A DNA stretch of 64,000 nucleotides from Bacteroidetes bacterium SW_9_63_38 (GCA_003022435.1 PXUA01000014.1:62001-126000), one strand, 5' to 3'. Shown: positions 41,973 to 51,210, counted from the first letter of the stretch. Numbers and translations: made by a program. The notes: a model not told the origin generated them from the sequence alone.

Positions 41973-44909
41973 ATGATGTGTATTCAGCGTCGTGTGCTTC
42001 TTCCCCTCCTCATGATGGGCCTTCTGGGGGGTGGGGCGGTTGGGTGTGGCAGTAGTGAGTCGGCGACTCCCCCTGCGGTCGATCCCGTTTCTCGCTCGCC
42101 GGCCGACCCGGCTCGCCCGCCGGCCGGCACCTGGGCGGAGCGGCAGTTGCGGCAAATGACGCTGCAGGAGAAGATCGCGCAGCTCTTCATCATCCGACTG
42201 GACGGCCTTTACCAGAACGCGCAGGCCCCGTCGTACCGTGAGACGACGGCGCTCGTGGAGGAGTTTGGGGCGGGCGGCATGATGTTCGGGCCGGGGACGC
42301 CGATGACGCAGGTCACGATGGCCAACGATCTGCAGCGTACGGCGGAGATTCCGCTCCTGGTGTCGCAGGACACGGAGTGGGGCGTGGGCATGCGGATTGA
42401 TCGGGCCACGACGTTTCCGCCGGCCATGGCGCTCGGGGCCACGCGCACTCCGTCTTTGGCCTATCGGGCGGGGTACGCCACGGCCCGGGAGGCGCGGGCG
42501 CTCGGGGTGCATCAGGTGTACGCCCCGGTGGCCGACGTCAATAACAACCCGAAGAATCCGATCATAAACATTCGTTCGTTCGGGGAGTCGCCCGAGCTGG
42601 TGGGCACTATGGCCTCCGCCTTTGCGGAGGGCGCGCAGGACGGGGGGACGATTGCCACTGTCAAGCACTTTCCCGGGCACGGCGATACGGATGTCGACTC
42701 GCACATGGCCCTTCCGGTGCTCCGGTTCGACCGCGCCCGGCTCGACACCTTGGAGCTTGAACCGTTTCGGGAAGTGATGGCCGGCGGCATCGGGAGCGTC
42801 ATGACGGGCCACCTGGCCCTTCCGGCGCTGGAATCGGACGCATCCGTGCCAGCGTCGCTTTCGGAGACGGTGACCACGGATCTGCTGCGTGAGGAGATGG
42901 GATTTGACGATCTCGTGGTGACCGATGCCCTCAACATGGACGCGGTGCGGCGGGAGTTTGGGGTGGGGGAGACGGCGGTTCGGGGGCTGGAGGCGGGGGC
43001 CGACCTCATTCTCATGTCCACGAATCCGCGGGGGGCACACAACGCGGTGGAGGAGGCAGTGGCGTCGGGACGGCTCGATACGACGACGATCAACACTTCG
43101 GTGCGGCGGGTACTGCAGGCAAAAGAAAAGCTGGGGCTGCACGAGCGTAGATACGTGCCGCTCGATACGACGCGACGGCGCGTGAACCGGCGGTCGCACG
43201 AGGTGCTGGCCGCCGCGACGGCCCGCGAGTCGCTGACGCTGCTCAACAATCAGGACGATCTCCTGCCCCTTACGCCGCCGGACGAGTACAGCACGCTCGT
43301 CGTGAAGCTGTCGGGGACCGAGTCGCCCGGAGAGGGAAAGCCCTTCGTGAAGGCGCTGTCCGACCAGCCGGCCATCGGGCGCGTGGACGTGCGTCGGCTC
43401 GATCCGCGGTCCGACGAAACCGACATGGTCGATCACCTGCAGGCGGCGGAGAGTCACGATCTTGTGGTCGTAGCCTCGTACCTGTCCGTGCAGGCGTGGA
43501 GCGGGTCGATCGGGTTCAAGGATTTGCACCGGACCTTTCTGGACCGGCTCTTGTCCGACGGTGGTCCCCCGACGGCTCTGGCGGCCTTTGGCAACCCGTA
43601 CGCGCCCAGCAGGCTGCAGCCGACGCCGGGGGCCGTGCTGGCGGCCTACAGTGCGAGCGGTCCCTCTCAGCGGGCGGCGGCGCAGGCCATCGGGGGCGCG
43701 GCGCCCACGCCGGGCCGCCTGCCGGTCACCATCCCGAACCTTGCGGAACGGGGCGCCGGGGAAACGCTGCCGAGGGTGTCGCCGCGCCGCGGCTATCCCG
43801 AATCGGTGGGCATGGACGGGCAGCGTCTCGCCCAGGCCGACTCGGTGCTCCGAGCGGCGATGCTTGACCATGCGTTTCCGGGAGCGGCGATGGCCGTGGG
43901 GCGAGGCGACGTGATTCCCACGCTGGAGGGGCACGGCTACTACACGTACGAGCAGACGAAACGCGTTAAGCCGACGTCGCAGTACGACGTGGCCTCGCTC
44001 ACGAAGGTCGTGGCCACGACGACGGCAATCATGCTGCTGACAGAGCAGGACCGCGTGTCGCTCGACTCGACGGTGGCGACCTATCTGCCCGAGTTTGCGA
44101 AGAACGGGAAGGAAGACATCACGGTGCGCCGGCTGCTTTCGCACTCGTCCGGCCTCAAGCCGTACCTGGGACCCGACGAGCGCGGCCCCAATCCCCAAGC
44201 GCTCGTAGACACGATCATGGCCCAGCCGCTCGCCTACGAGCCGGGAAAGGCCTCAAAATACAGCGGCCTCAACTTCATCACGCTCATGCGGATCGTAGAG
44301 ACGGTGACGAATCGGGCCTTCGACGTGTACTGTCGGGAGAATATCTTCGAGCCGCTGGGAATGGACCAGACGCGCTTCTACTCGATCGACCGAAAGGCCC
44401 AGTGGGTGGTACCGACGACCGACACGGCGGGCACGATGTATCGGGGCAGCGTCCACGATCCGATGGCGCGGGCCATGGGGGGTGTGTCCGGGAACGCGGG
44501 ACTCTTCTCGACCGCGAAGGACCTCTCGCGCTTCGCCTACATGCTCACGCACGAGGGGCGTATCGACGGCCGGCAGTTTTTGGAGCCGGAGACGATTGCG
44601 CGGTTTACGCAGAAGTCCGACGTGCCGGGCAGCACGCGGGCGCTGGGCTGGGACACGAAGAGTCCGACGGGCTACTCCTCGGCGGGCGATCGCTTCGACG
44701 TGTCCAGCTTCGGCCACACCGGCTACACGGGCACGTCGCTCTGGATCGACCCGACGCAGGGCCTCTTTGTGCTTTTGCTCACGAACCGGGTGTATCCGGA
44801 CGACACCTCGGAGCAGATTCAGCAGGTGCGGCCCAGGGTGGCCAACGAGGTTCACGAGTCGATTGTGGGACCGCCGGAGCCGCTGTTGCCGGGGACGGTG
44901 CCGGAATAA
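41973..44909 (+). CDS. Lipoprotein fusing GH3 beta-N-acetylglucosaminidase and beta-lactamase-like domain
   Basis: 978 residues. A lipobox (LLGGGAVGC) at about residues 17-25 predicts lipid anchoring. The GH3 N-domain has VKHFPGHGDTD near 230 and the catalytic nucleophile Asp318 (VVTDALNMDAV), with the histidine loop typical of NagZ-type enzymes. After a GH3 C-domain, residues about 610-970 are a class C beta-lactamase/esterase fold: S675-L-T-K678 (SxxK), a Tyr-Ser-Gly-Leu-Asn motif (YxN) and HTGYTG (KTG-equivalent). Probably a periplasmic or surface enzyme removing GlcNAc and cutting peptide or ester bonds in muropeptides. Two ATG codons (41973, 41976) are possible. Confidence 0.9.
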   Translation: MMCIQRRVLLPLLMMGLLGGGAVGCGSSESATPPAVDPVSRSPADPARPPAGTWAERQLRQMTLQEKIAQLFIIRLDGLYQNAQAPSYRETTALVEEFGAGGMMFGPGTPMTQVTMANDLQRTAEIPLLVSQDTEWGVGMRIDRATTFPPAMALGATRTPSLAYRAGYATAREARALGVHQVYAPVADVNNNPKNPIINIRSFGESPELVGTMASAFAEGAQDGGTIATVKHFPGHGDTDVDSHMALPVLRFDRARLDTLELEPFREVMAGGIGSVMTGHLALPALESDASVPASLSETVTTDLLREEMGFDDLVVTDALNMDAVRREFGVGETAVRGLEAGADLILMSTNPRGAHNAVEEAVASGRLDTTTINTSVRRVLQAKEKLGLHERRYVPLDTTRRRVNRRSHEVLAAATARESLTLLNNQDDLLPLTPPDEYSTLVVKLSGTESPGEGKPFVKALSDQPAIGRVDVRRLDPRSDETDMVDHLQAAESHDLVVVASYLSVQAWSGSIGFKDLHRTFLDRLLSDGGPPTALAAFGNPYAPSRLQPTPGAVLAAYSASGPSQRAAAQAIGGAAPTPGRLPVTIPNLAERGAGETLPRVSPRRGYPESVGMDGQRLAQADSVLRAAMLDHAFPGAAMAVGRGDVIPTLEGHGYYTYEQTKRVKPTSQYDVASLTKVVATTTAIMLLTEQDRVSLDSTVATYLPEFAKNGKEDITVRRLLSHSSGLKPYLGPDERGPNPQALVDTIMAQPLAYEPGKASKYSGLNFITLMRIVETVTNRAFDVYCRENIFEPLGMDQTRFYSIDRKAQWVVPTTDTAGTMYRGSVHDPMARAMGGVSGNAGLFSTAKDLSRFAYMLTHEGRIDGRQFLEPETIARFTQKSDVPGSTRALGWDTKSPTGYSSAGDRFDVSSFGHTGYTGTSLWIDPTQGLFVLLLTNRVYPDDTSEQIQQVRPRVANEVHESIVGPPEPLLPGTVPE

Positions 44910-45065
44910 TCCCTGTTGCGTGGTGCGCCGTGGGGGTGGGGAAAGAGGCTGTTTGGGCGGATGTGGGAGGGTTGGAAGGTGGATGGTTGGGAGAGGAATG
45001 AACGTGGTCTCGGGGATTGCATACGATGAATAAACACATTCACCTGGACAAAAAGTGGAGGTGTT

Positions 45066-45569
45066 ATGGCCACGACCACGACCCGGGAGCAGGAGCGGTG
45101 GGGGGAGATTGTCAACGATCCGCTGCTTCAGGATCTTCCGTATAAAGTTGAGACCAACCCGCAGGGACAAATTGTCTTGAGTCCACACACGGCCCGCCAT
45201 TCCGAGCTTCAGGAAGAGCTCCAGGATCTTCTGCGTGAGCATGCGCCTGAGGGACGGCAGCCCCCGGAGTATCCCATTGCGACCCCGCAGGGGATTAAAC
45301 AGGCGGATGTGATTTGGGCGAGTCGCGACCGACTGCGCGAGATGCGGGAGACCGGCGATCCGCCCACATTGGCCCCGGAGATCTGCGTGGAGATTCTGAG
45401 CGCCTCGAACACAGTCGGGGAAATGGCCGAAAAACGCACCTTATATCGAAGAGCGGGCGCCGAGGAGGTCTGGATTGTGGATCGGGACGGTACGATTCGA
45501 CTCTTTCAGGACGAGGAAATGGATCGGTCGGCGTGGGCGCCCGATTGTCCGTCGCAGTTGTCCATGTGA
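45066..45569 (+). CDS. Uma2 family putative endonuclease
   Basis: 167 residues, second Uma2 protein of the window. The PD-(D/E)XK pattern is IKQADVIWAS (Asp), PEICVEILSASNT (Glu) and MAEKRTLYRRAGAEEVWIVD (Lys). It lacks the N-terminal third seen in the 7238 copy and differs in sequence, so it is not a recent duplicate. It converges on the clostripain-like lipoprotein gene. Confidence 0.83.
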   Translation: MATTTTREQERWGEIVNDPLLQDLPYKVETNPQGQIVLSPHTARHSELQEELQDLLREHAPEGRQPPEYPIATPQGIKQADVIWASRDRLREMRETGDPPTLAPEICVEILSASNTVGEMAEKRTLYRRAGAEEVWIVDRDGTIRLFQDEEMDRSAWAPDCPSQLSM

Positions 45570-45581
45570 GCCGCGCTCCTT

Positions 45582-46628
45582 CTACTCTGACGTGTGGCAC
45601 CCCCACCCCGAGTGTGTAGTGTGGTCGGCCTGGGGACCGAAGCGGGCGGGGCGATGCCATACACGCACGCCGGACGTGTCGACGGCGGCGTCGAGTACGC
45701 GGCGGCAGTCGACGTGGCGTCCGCCGGTCGGGGTCGTCGACGTATCGGGACGGGCCGTCCGGGTCGGGCCGCGGGCCGTGGAGACAACGCGGTCCATGTC
45801 GTAGGTGGCGAGGGTGACGGCCGTCGTCACGCGGTTGACAAGGCGGTTGTGGGCCCGTTTCGCGAACCGCGCCGTCCAGGCCGACGGGGAGGCAATTGGG
45901 AGGGTTGATAGCAGGTCCGCGTCGAGAAACGAGAGGTGCAGGTCGCTGGGCGATGCAAGGAGACTGCGAGCGTACGGGGCCAGGGCAGCTACGGTGTGCG
46001 GGGTGCCGCCGTCGCAGGTGGAGAGGACCACTGCATCGAACGCGTCGGCGGTCGTCAGTTGCTCCAGGCCACGTGCAAGATCGTCGATCCCGAACGGCAC
46101 GTCCCGGTGGGATCGGTGGTAGCCGGGCCGCGGGCGTTCGGGGACGGCGTGACCGTAGTAGAGTGCCGTCGTGAGGAGCGTGGAGTCGGGGGTGGAACTG
46201 CGGTATTGCCGTAGAAAAGCGGCCGCCCCGGCGAAGGTCGAGTCGGGCGTCCGCTTGTACGTCGTCCGGTGTTGGAGCCGGCCTCGCCGGAAGTGGTACA
46301 GGGTTCCGTCGTCGCGGGGAAAGAGGCCCAGCAGCGGATCCTGCGGGCGCTGGTGGACGATGAAGACTTCGGCTTGCGGCATCGACCGGGCCGCCGCGAA
46401 GGCCTCCCGAAGGGTTTCCTCGTCGGCCTGGTGGGCGGCGCCGTCCGGCGTGTGGTACAGGTAGCTGGCATCCCCGTGGACGAGCACGACAATGCGCTGT
46501 TGGAGCTCAGTCGACGGGGATGGCGGGGGCGCGTCCGCGTTGGGAACGGGGACGACGCTGCTGCATCCGCTCGCAGTGAGGAGCACTGCACACAAGAGCA
46601 GTGCTGCGCGGGGGCACACCGGCATCAT
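45582..46628 (-). CDS. Clostripain-like (C11) lipoprotein
   Basis: 348 residues with a lipoprotein signal (LLLCAVLLTASGC). The body fits the clostripain/caspase-like fold: IVVLVHGDASYLYH at the start, an ALYYGHAVPE His-Gly segment near residue 160 and FDAVVLSTCDGGTPHTVAAL, where the Cys is the likely nucleophile, near 205. Peptidases of this kind act on Arg or Lys bonds. The C-terminal 60 residues are Thr/Arg-rich. It starts 6 bp after a small exported protein gene and is probably co-transcribed with it. Family assignment moderate. Confidence 0.6.
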   Translation of the reverse strand: MMPVCPRAALLLCAVLLTASGCSSVVPVPNADAPPPSPSTELQQRIVVLVHGDASYLYHTPDGAAHQADEETLREAFAAARSMPQAEVFIVHQRPQDPLLGLFPRDDGTLYHFRRGRLQHRTTYKRTPDSTFAGAAAFLRQYRSSTPDSTLLTTALYYGHAVPERPRPGYHRSHRDVPFGIDDLARGLEQLTTADAFDAVVLSTCDGGTPHTVAALAPYARSLLASPSDLHLSFLDADLLSTLPIASPSAWTARFAKRAHNRLVNRVTTAVTLATYDMDRVVSTARGPTRTARPDTSTTPTGGRHVDCRRVLDAAVDTSGVRVWHRPARFGPQADHTTHSGWGCHTSE

Positions 46629-46634
46629 CGGCAG

Positions 46635-47087
46635 TCACACGAGCAGGACGATCAGGATCAGGACGAGTAGAGCCGTGGTGAGGCTGATGGTGAGGGTGCG
46701 GTCGGCTTGCTCGAAGTCCTGCTGCACGTAGTCGGCGAACGAGTTGAGTTGGCCGGCGGGCACGGCCTCGTAGCCGTTCTGGCCGTGAAGTTCGTCGAGC
46801 GTCTCCTGAAGGCGCGTGCGCAGGGCATCAATTCCTTCCTGGTCGCTGGGCGACAGGGTTGCCATCGACTCCGCACGGTTCAGCGCGTCGATCATGCCGC
46901 GCAGTTTTTCGTCCAGGAGCGCGCGTTTCTTTTCGGCTGTCGGGGCGGCCTTCACGTCCTGGACCATCGAACGCACGTGCTGCTTAAGCTTCTTGTGCGG
47001 GTTGATGTCAGCCTGGACGGGCGTGGCCACTGCGAGAAGCATAAGGGCCAGGACGACGAGCGCGGAGCGGTGGAGGAGTGTGCGCAT
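46635..47087 (-). CDS. Small exported, C-terminally anchored protein
   Basis: 150 residues, not recognised. Signal peptide SALVVLALMLLAVATPVQA at the start, a charged helical middle (coiled-coil-like, DALNRAESMATLSPSDQEG) and a C-terminal helix LTTALLVLILIVLLV. The two-ended membrane design suggests a periplasmic protein tethered by its tail. It shares an operon with the clostripain-like lipoprotein (6-bp gap). Confidence 0.65.
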   Translation of the reverse strand: MRTLLHRSALVVLALMLLAVATPVQADINPHKKLKQHVRSMVQDVKAAPTAEKKRALLDEKLRGMIDALNRAESMATLSPSDQEGIDALRTRLQETLDELHGQNGYEAVPAGQLNSFADYVQQDFEQADRTLTISLTTALLVLILIVLLV

Positions 47088-47547
47088 GGAGGAACTGGGG
47101 CTGCGAACGTAAGAGTGCGACTACGAACAAACGGAATACGCGGGGCATGTGCAAGTGCGCACCGTATCACCGGCAGGGCGATTGCGTGCTGGGAGATGTC
47201 CGGAAACGTCGGAGGCGATGTTGCCGCTGAATTCTCCCTCTGCCCAGACTGAGCGGACGCGTGGAGGCATGGAGGCAATAACGCTGTGCCTGAATACCAA
47301 GTCCGGCTGCAAGCTTCCGATTCAGAGAGATGTGATCCTCGTAGCGCCGTTGGACTCCAACGGCGCTACAAAGCCGGATCATCAACACAAAGCCGGATCA
47401 TCAACCAGAATGAATCTGCCGGATTTGGTATTATGGGCAGCTGCATGGGACGGACGTACGAACCTATCCGGGCCTGAGCCGTGCCTTATCCCCCTCCGCG
47501 GCCCGGTGTGGAGATTGGCGTTCGTCGAATGCAAATGCTCGTTCGTG
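47088..47547. other. Spacer before the NfeD gene
   Basis: No recognisable gene although the plus frame stays open. It holds a perfect odd palindrome at 47341-47369 and, right after it, two direct copies of AAAGCCGGATCATCAAC (47370-47404). A GGAGGCATGGAGGCA word cluster lies near 47263. Confidence 0.45.
47341..47369. repeat. Perfect 29-bp palindrome (14+1+14)
   Basis: GTAGCGCCGTTGGA, a single C, then the exact reverse complement TCCAACGGCGCTAC. Short palindromes of this general type are dispersed in some bacterial genomes as REP-like units. The two AAAGCCGGATCATCAAC copies immediately downstream hint that this is part of a larger mobile or repeated unit. Confidence 0.75.
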
Positions 47548-48135
47548 ATGGACCTGCTGGATCCTGTACTTGTGACTTGGGCCTTCGTGATTGGCGGAGG
47601 ACTGTTGATGGTATTGGAGACGGTGGTGCCCGGCGGCGTCGCGGGATTTCTGGGACTGGGCGGGCTCGTGGTTGCGGGGCTCCGGACGCTCGGACTTCTG
47701 CTGAATCCCTGGACGGCGCTTACGACGTGGATCTTTCTGTCGGTGGGGCTTACGATTGCGCTGCGGCCCCTGGCGATGCGGTTTGTGGAGGGGGACATCT
47801 CGCTGGCGTTAACCGATGAAGATGCGGAGGCGATGGGGACGGAGGTGCCGGTGCTCGAAACGGTGGGGGAGGAGTCGCCGGGACGCATCCGGTTCCGGGG
47901 CTCGGGCTGGGACGCGCGGAGCGTGAAGGGGACGCTGCCGAAGGGCGCGACGGCGCGACTGCTCTACCGCGACAACCTGACGTGGGTCGTGGAGGCGGCG
48001 GACGATTCGGATCTTGACTACGAACTGGACGCGGCGACGGAGGGAGAGTTGCCACCGGGGCGAACGCCCGAGTCGGACGATGACGGCGACGAGTCCGGCG
48101 GGCTGGGGTACGATCCGTCGGCGCGGGTGGGGTAG
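47548..48135 (+). CDS. NfeD-like membrane protein
   Basis: 195 residues: two to three membrane helices (WAFVIGGGLLMVLETVVPGG, LGLGGLVVAGLRTLGLL, WIFLSVGLTIALRP) followed by a soluble OB-fold with GRIRFRGSGWDARSV, the NfeD C-terminal signature, and an acidic tail. This is the short NfeD form without the serine-protease domain. NfeD proteins pair with stomatin/prohibitin (SPFH) proteins, and an SPFH gene follows 94 bp downstream. The ATG at 47548 is chosen by the start of the first helix. Confidence 0.88.
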   Translation: MDLLDPVLVTWAFVIGGGLLMVLETVVPGGVAGFLGLGGLVVAGLRTLGLLLNPWTALTTWIFLSVGLTIALRPLAMRFVEGDISLALTDEDAEAMGTEVPVLETVGEESPGRIRFRGSGWDARSVKGTLPKGATARLLYRDNLTWVVEAADDSDLDYELDAATEGELPPGRTPESDDDGDESGGLGYDPSARVG

Positions 48136-48229
48136 CAGGTTGGACGGTTGGCAGATTGAAGGTTGGAAGGGAAAGGTTGGAGAAGGAGAGAAGGGGTATC
48201 TCGCCGTTTCTCACATCTCAGATGTGCCT

Positions 48230-49144
48230 ATGTGGACGCTTTTATTGCTCGTTATCGGGGGTGCGCTGTTCATCGTCTACCACACATTTATCATCGTGGA
48301 GATGCGCGAGGAGGTCATCCTGGAGCGGTTTGGGAAGTACCACGCGACCCTGGAGCCGGGCTTTCACTTTGTCGTGCCGTTCATTGATCGGGTGGCCTAC
48401 CGGCAGGAGACGCGCGAGCAGGTGCTGGACGTGCCGCACCAGACTTGCATCACGAAAGACAACATCGAGGTGGACGTGGACGGCCTCGTGTACCTGAAGG
48501 TGATGGACTCGTACAAGGCCAGCTACGGAATCAACGACTACCGGCTGGCGGCGGTAAACCTGGCGCAGACGACGATGCGGAGCGAGGTCGGCAAGATTAC
48601 GCTCGACGACACGTTCAGCGAGCGCGACGCGATGAACGAGGCGATTGTGGAGGAGCTGGACAAGGCGTCCGACCCCTGGGGCGTGAAGGTGATGCGCTAC
48701 GAGCTGAAGGACATTCAGCCGGCGCAGGACATCGTGCGCACCATGGAGAAGCAGATGGAGGCCGAGCGCGAGAAGCGGGCCGAGATTACGGAGTCGAGCG
48801 GGGAGCGCGATGCCCGGATCAACGTGTCGGAGGGAGAGCAGCAGGAATCGGTGCTGTTGTCGGAGGGACAGCGTGAGAAGCGGATCAATGAGGCAGAGGG
48901 GGATGCTCGAGAGATGGAGCTGATTGCCGAGGCGACGGCCAACGGCATTGAGCGCATCGCGGACGCGATTTCGCAGCCGGGCGGCTCGCTGGCGGTGAAG
49001 ATGCGGCTCACGGAGCAGTTCATCGATCGGCTCGGGGAGGTCGTTGACGGGGCCGACGTGAGCGTGTTGCCGATGGACGCGGCCAACATGCGGTCGTTCT
49101 TTGAGGGGGCCTCCGAAGTGACCGGCTCCGTCCGGAAGGGGTAG
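48230..49144 (+). CDS. Stomatin/slipin-type SPFH protein 1
   Basis: 304 residues. N-terminal membrane anchor MWTLLLLVIGGALFIVYHTF, then the SPFH domain: EVILERFGKYHATLEPGFHF, DVPHQTCITKDNIEVDVDG and VMRYELKDIQPA. A long charged coiled coil (about residues 165-245, EMEAEREKRAEITESSGER and repeats) follows. Such proteins form large membrane-associated rings with NfeD partners. Neighbours: NfeD upstream and a paralogous SPFH gene downstream. Confidence 0.92.
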   Translation: MWTLLLLVIGGALFIVYHTFIIVEMREEVILERFGKYHATLEPGFHFVVPFIDRVAYRQETREQVLDVPHQTCITKDNIEVDVDGLVYLKVMDSYKASYGINDYRLAAVNLAQTTMRSEVGKITLDDTFSERDAMNEAIVEELDKASDPWGVKVMRYELKDIQPAQDIVRTMEKQMEAEREKRAEITESSGERDARINVSEGEQQESVLLSEGQREKRINEAEGDAREMELIAEATANGIERIADAISQPGGSLAVKMRLTEQFIDRLGEVVDGADVSVLPMDAANMRSFFEGASEVTGSVRKG

Positions 49145-49172
49145 TCTCCTTCGGGGGTTCTGCCGGCTTGAA

Positions 49173-49287
49173 GCATGGAGGCTCTGGAGGCATGGATGCT
49201 TTGGATGCTTGGATGCTTTGGATGCTTGGATGCTTTGGAGGCATGGATGCTTTGGAGGCATGGATGCTTTGGAGGCATGGATGCTCG
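49173..49287 (+). repeat. Minisatellite of TGGATGCTT / GGAGGCATGGATGCTTT units
   Basis: About 115 bp of short tandem units: GGAGGCATGGATGCTTT and its shortened form TGGATGCTT repeat several times in imperfect order between the two SPFH genes. Related words (GGAGGCATGGACGCG) occur singly near 4322, 15206, 47263 and 50459. It probably changes length by slippage. Confidence 0.8.
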
Positions 49288-49415
49288 GTAGTGGGAGGTA
49301 CATCGATCGAGCTCCCATGCGTCCAGGCGTCCATGCATTCCGGCACCGTCTTTTGCGTCTGGCACAGGGGTAGTCAAGTTTCCTTTCTTACGAATCGAGC
49401 ACTACCACAACGGAC

Positions 49416-50399
49416 ATGGAGCTCTTCACCGCCCTCAACAACGCCAGCCTCGGCATTCTCGCACTACTGGCACTCTACGTGGCCTACAAATTTTTGCGGG
49501 CCATTCGGTTTGTGCCCCAGCAGAGTGCCTACGTCGTCGAGCGGCTCGGCAACTACCACAAGACGCTCGAGGCGGGCTTTCATGCGCTCGTGCCGTTTTT
49601 TGACGAAGTGAGGTACACGCATGACCTGCGTGAGCAGGCCATCCCGGTGGAGCCGCAGGAATGCTTTACGGAGGACAACGTGCGGGTGGAGGTGGATGGG
49701 GTCATCTACCTGAGTGTCACCAATCCCGTGAACACCAGTTACGGGGTCACTGACTACCGCCGGGCGGCCATTCAGCTGGCGCAGACCACGACGCGGTCGG
49801 TCATCGGACGGATGGAGTTGGATACCACGTTTCAGGAACGGGCGGCCATCAGCCGGGCCGTGGTCGAGGTGCTCAGTGAGGTCGAGCAGACCTGGGGCAT
49901 CAAGGTGCACCGCTACGAGATCAAAAATATCGACCCGCCGCGCACGGTGCAGAAGGCGATGGAGCGGCAGATGACGGCCGAGCGGGAGCGGCGCGCGACG
50001 GTGGCCCGGTCGGAGGGCAAGCAGCAGTCCACGGTCAACGACGCCGAAGGCGAAAAGCAGGAGCTCATCAATCAGTCGGAGGGGGAAAAGCAGCGGCGCA
50101 TCAACGAGGCGGAGGGCCGTGCGAAGGAGATCGAGGCGATTGCCGAGGCGACGGCAGAGGCGATTGAGCGCGTGGCGGGGGCGGTGTCGGCGCCCGGTGG
50201 GGAGGAGGCGGTGAAGCTGCGCCTCGCCGAGCAGTACCTGAAGACCATCTCGAAGCTCGGCAAGAAGGAGAACGAGGTGCTCCTCCCGGCGGACCTGACG
50301 CGGTATGAGTCGGTCATCGATGGACTGTCGCTCGACGAGTTCAAGCTGCGGCCCGACGAGGAGATAGCATCGCCGAGTAGGGAGGACGGGGAGGAGTAG
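49416..50399 (+). CDS. Stomatin/slipin-type SPFH protein 2
   Basis: 327 residues, paralogue of the preceding gene. Anchor helix SLGILALLALYVAYKFLRAI, then SAYVVERLGNYHKTLEAGFH, the SPFH core with IPVEPQECFTEDNVRVEVDG and VHRYEIKNIDPPRTVQ, and a long coiled coil (residues about 190-260, EGEKQELINQSEGEKQRRIN). It is closer to the classic HflK/stomatin-like (QmcA) pattern than copy 1. A minisatellite lies in the spacer before it. Confidence 0.92.
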   Translation: MELFTALNNASLGILALLALYVAYKFLRAIRFVPQQSAYVVERLGNYHKTLEAGFHALVPFFDEVRYTHDLREQAIPVEPQECFTEDNVRVEVDGVIYLSVTNPVNTSYGVTDYRRAAIQLAQTTTRSVIGRMELDTTFQERAAISRAVVEVLSEVEQTWGIKVHRYEIKNIDPPRTVQKAMERQMTAERERRATVARSEGKQQSTVNDAEGEKQELINQSEGEKQRRINEAEGRAKEIEAIAEATAEAIERVAGAVSAPGGEEAVKLRLAEQYLKTISKLGKKENEVLLPADLTRYESVIDGLSLDEFKLRPDEEIASPSREDGEE

Positions 50400-51210
50400 A
50401 GGACTGGCAGGTTGGTGGAGAGAGAATGGGGAGATAGAGAATAGGGGCGAAAGTGGGGAGGCATGGAAGCGTAGGAGCATGGATGCATGGAAGCACGGAC
50501 GCGAGGGGGGCGTTTCGTGTGGTTTGGGCAATCGCATCCCGAGAGATTCGGTCTAGAGGTGGCGGTTCTTTTCTTTTGATCGACGAGATTGTCAGGAGCG
50601 TATGAGCGAGAGGGCGCTCCGGCGCGGGAAAGAATGCCCACGCGGCCGCAGTCGGAAAAATCGATCCAGCGCGAGATGTGATCGCCGAGACATCTTCAAA
50701 CTACGCGTATAGTTTAATATTGAACTAAGCGGACAGCTTGACGATTTCGGGTGGCGGCAGTCAATTGGGATTAGGAGAAAAGGCCCGGTTCGGTGGGATG
50801 TATAGGGTAAGAGGTCAAATAATTTTCCTCTTATATCTGGGTAGTGGGCCCCCTGTGTGTGGGCGAAAATCGGCGTCTCTGGCCTCTGAGGGCAAAATTT
50901 CATCGCTGCCTTCCCCCTTTCCATTCCGAGAATCACCTTTTCGAAGCAAAATGCCGGATTTCGAGAATTAAATCGGGGGTAGATCGGTGGGGATTCCCCT
51001 GCAACGCCTGAAAAGGGCGGTTTTTACCAACACGTGGTAGGGCCATTACCTGTATAGGAGCAGGGCAGGAAACTTGGATGGTTCCTCGGATGGGAAGAAA
51101 CCTTCTATGAAGAGGGATTATAAAAGAGTAATCACTGCTGAGTGCCTTTTTCGCGGTGTTGGCGGGACCCACCGGTGTGCCGGGATTCGGAACGTGCACT
51201 GCGTCGGGCA
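50400..51210. other. 811-bp AT-rich gene-free stretch
   Basis: No gene recognised. GC falls well below the window average between about 50700 and 51150. An imperfect palindrome TAGTTTAATATTGAACTA lies at 50710-50727. Together with the repeat copy that follows it makes about 1 kb without a gene ahead of the Amt-kinase fusion. The left part has GGAGCATGGATGCATGGAAGC words. It may be a decayed insertion or a long regulatory region; no sigma-54 type promoter was recognised. Confidence 0.4.

Noticed and set aside
41595-44198. 867-codon minus-strand frame opposite the GH3 lipoprotein
   Set aside because: Shadow of the GH3/beta-lactamase-like gene; Arg/His-rich, no domain.
49173-49287. Possible CRISPR array
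   Set aside because: Units are 9-17 bp, directly abutting, with no spacers of constant length and no cas genes; it is a minisatellite.
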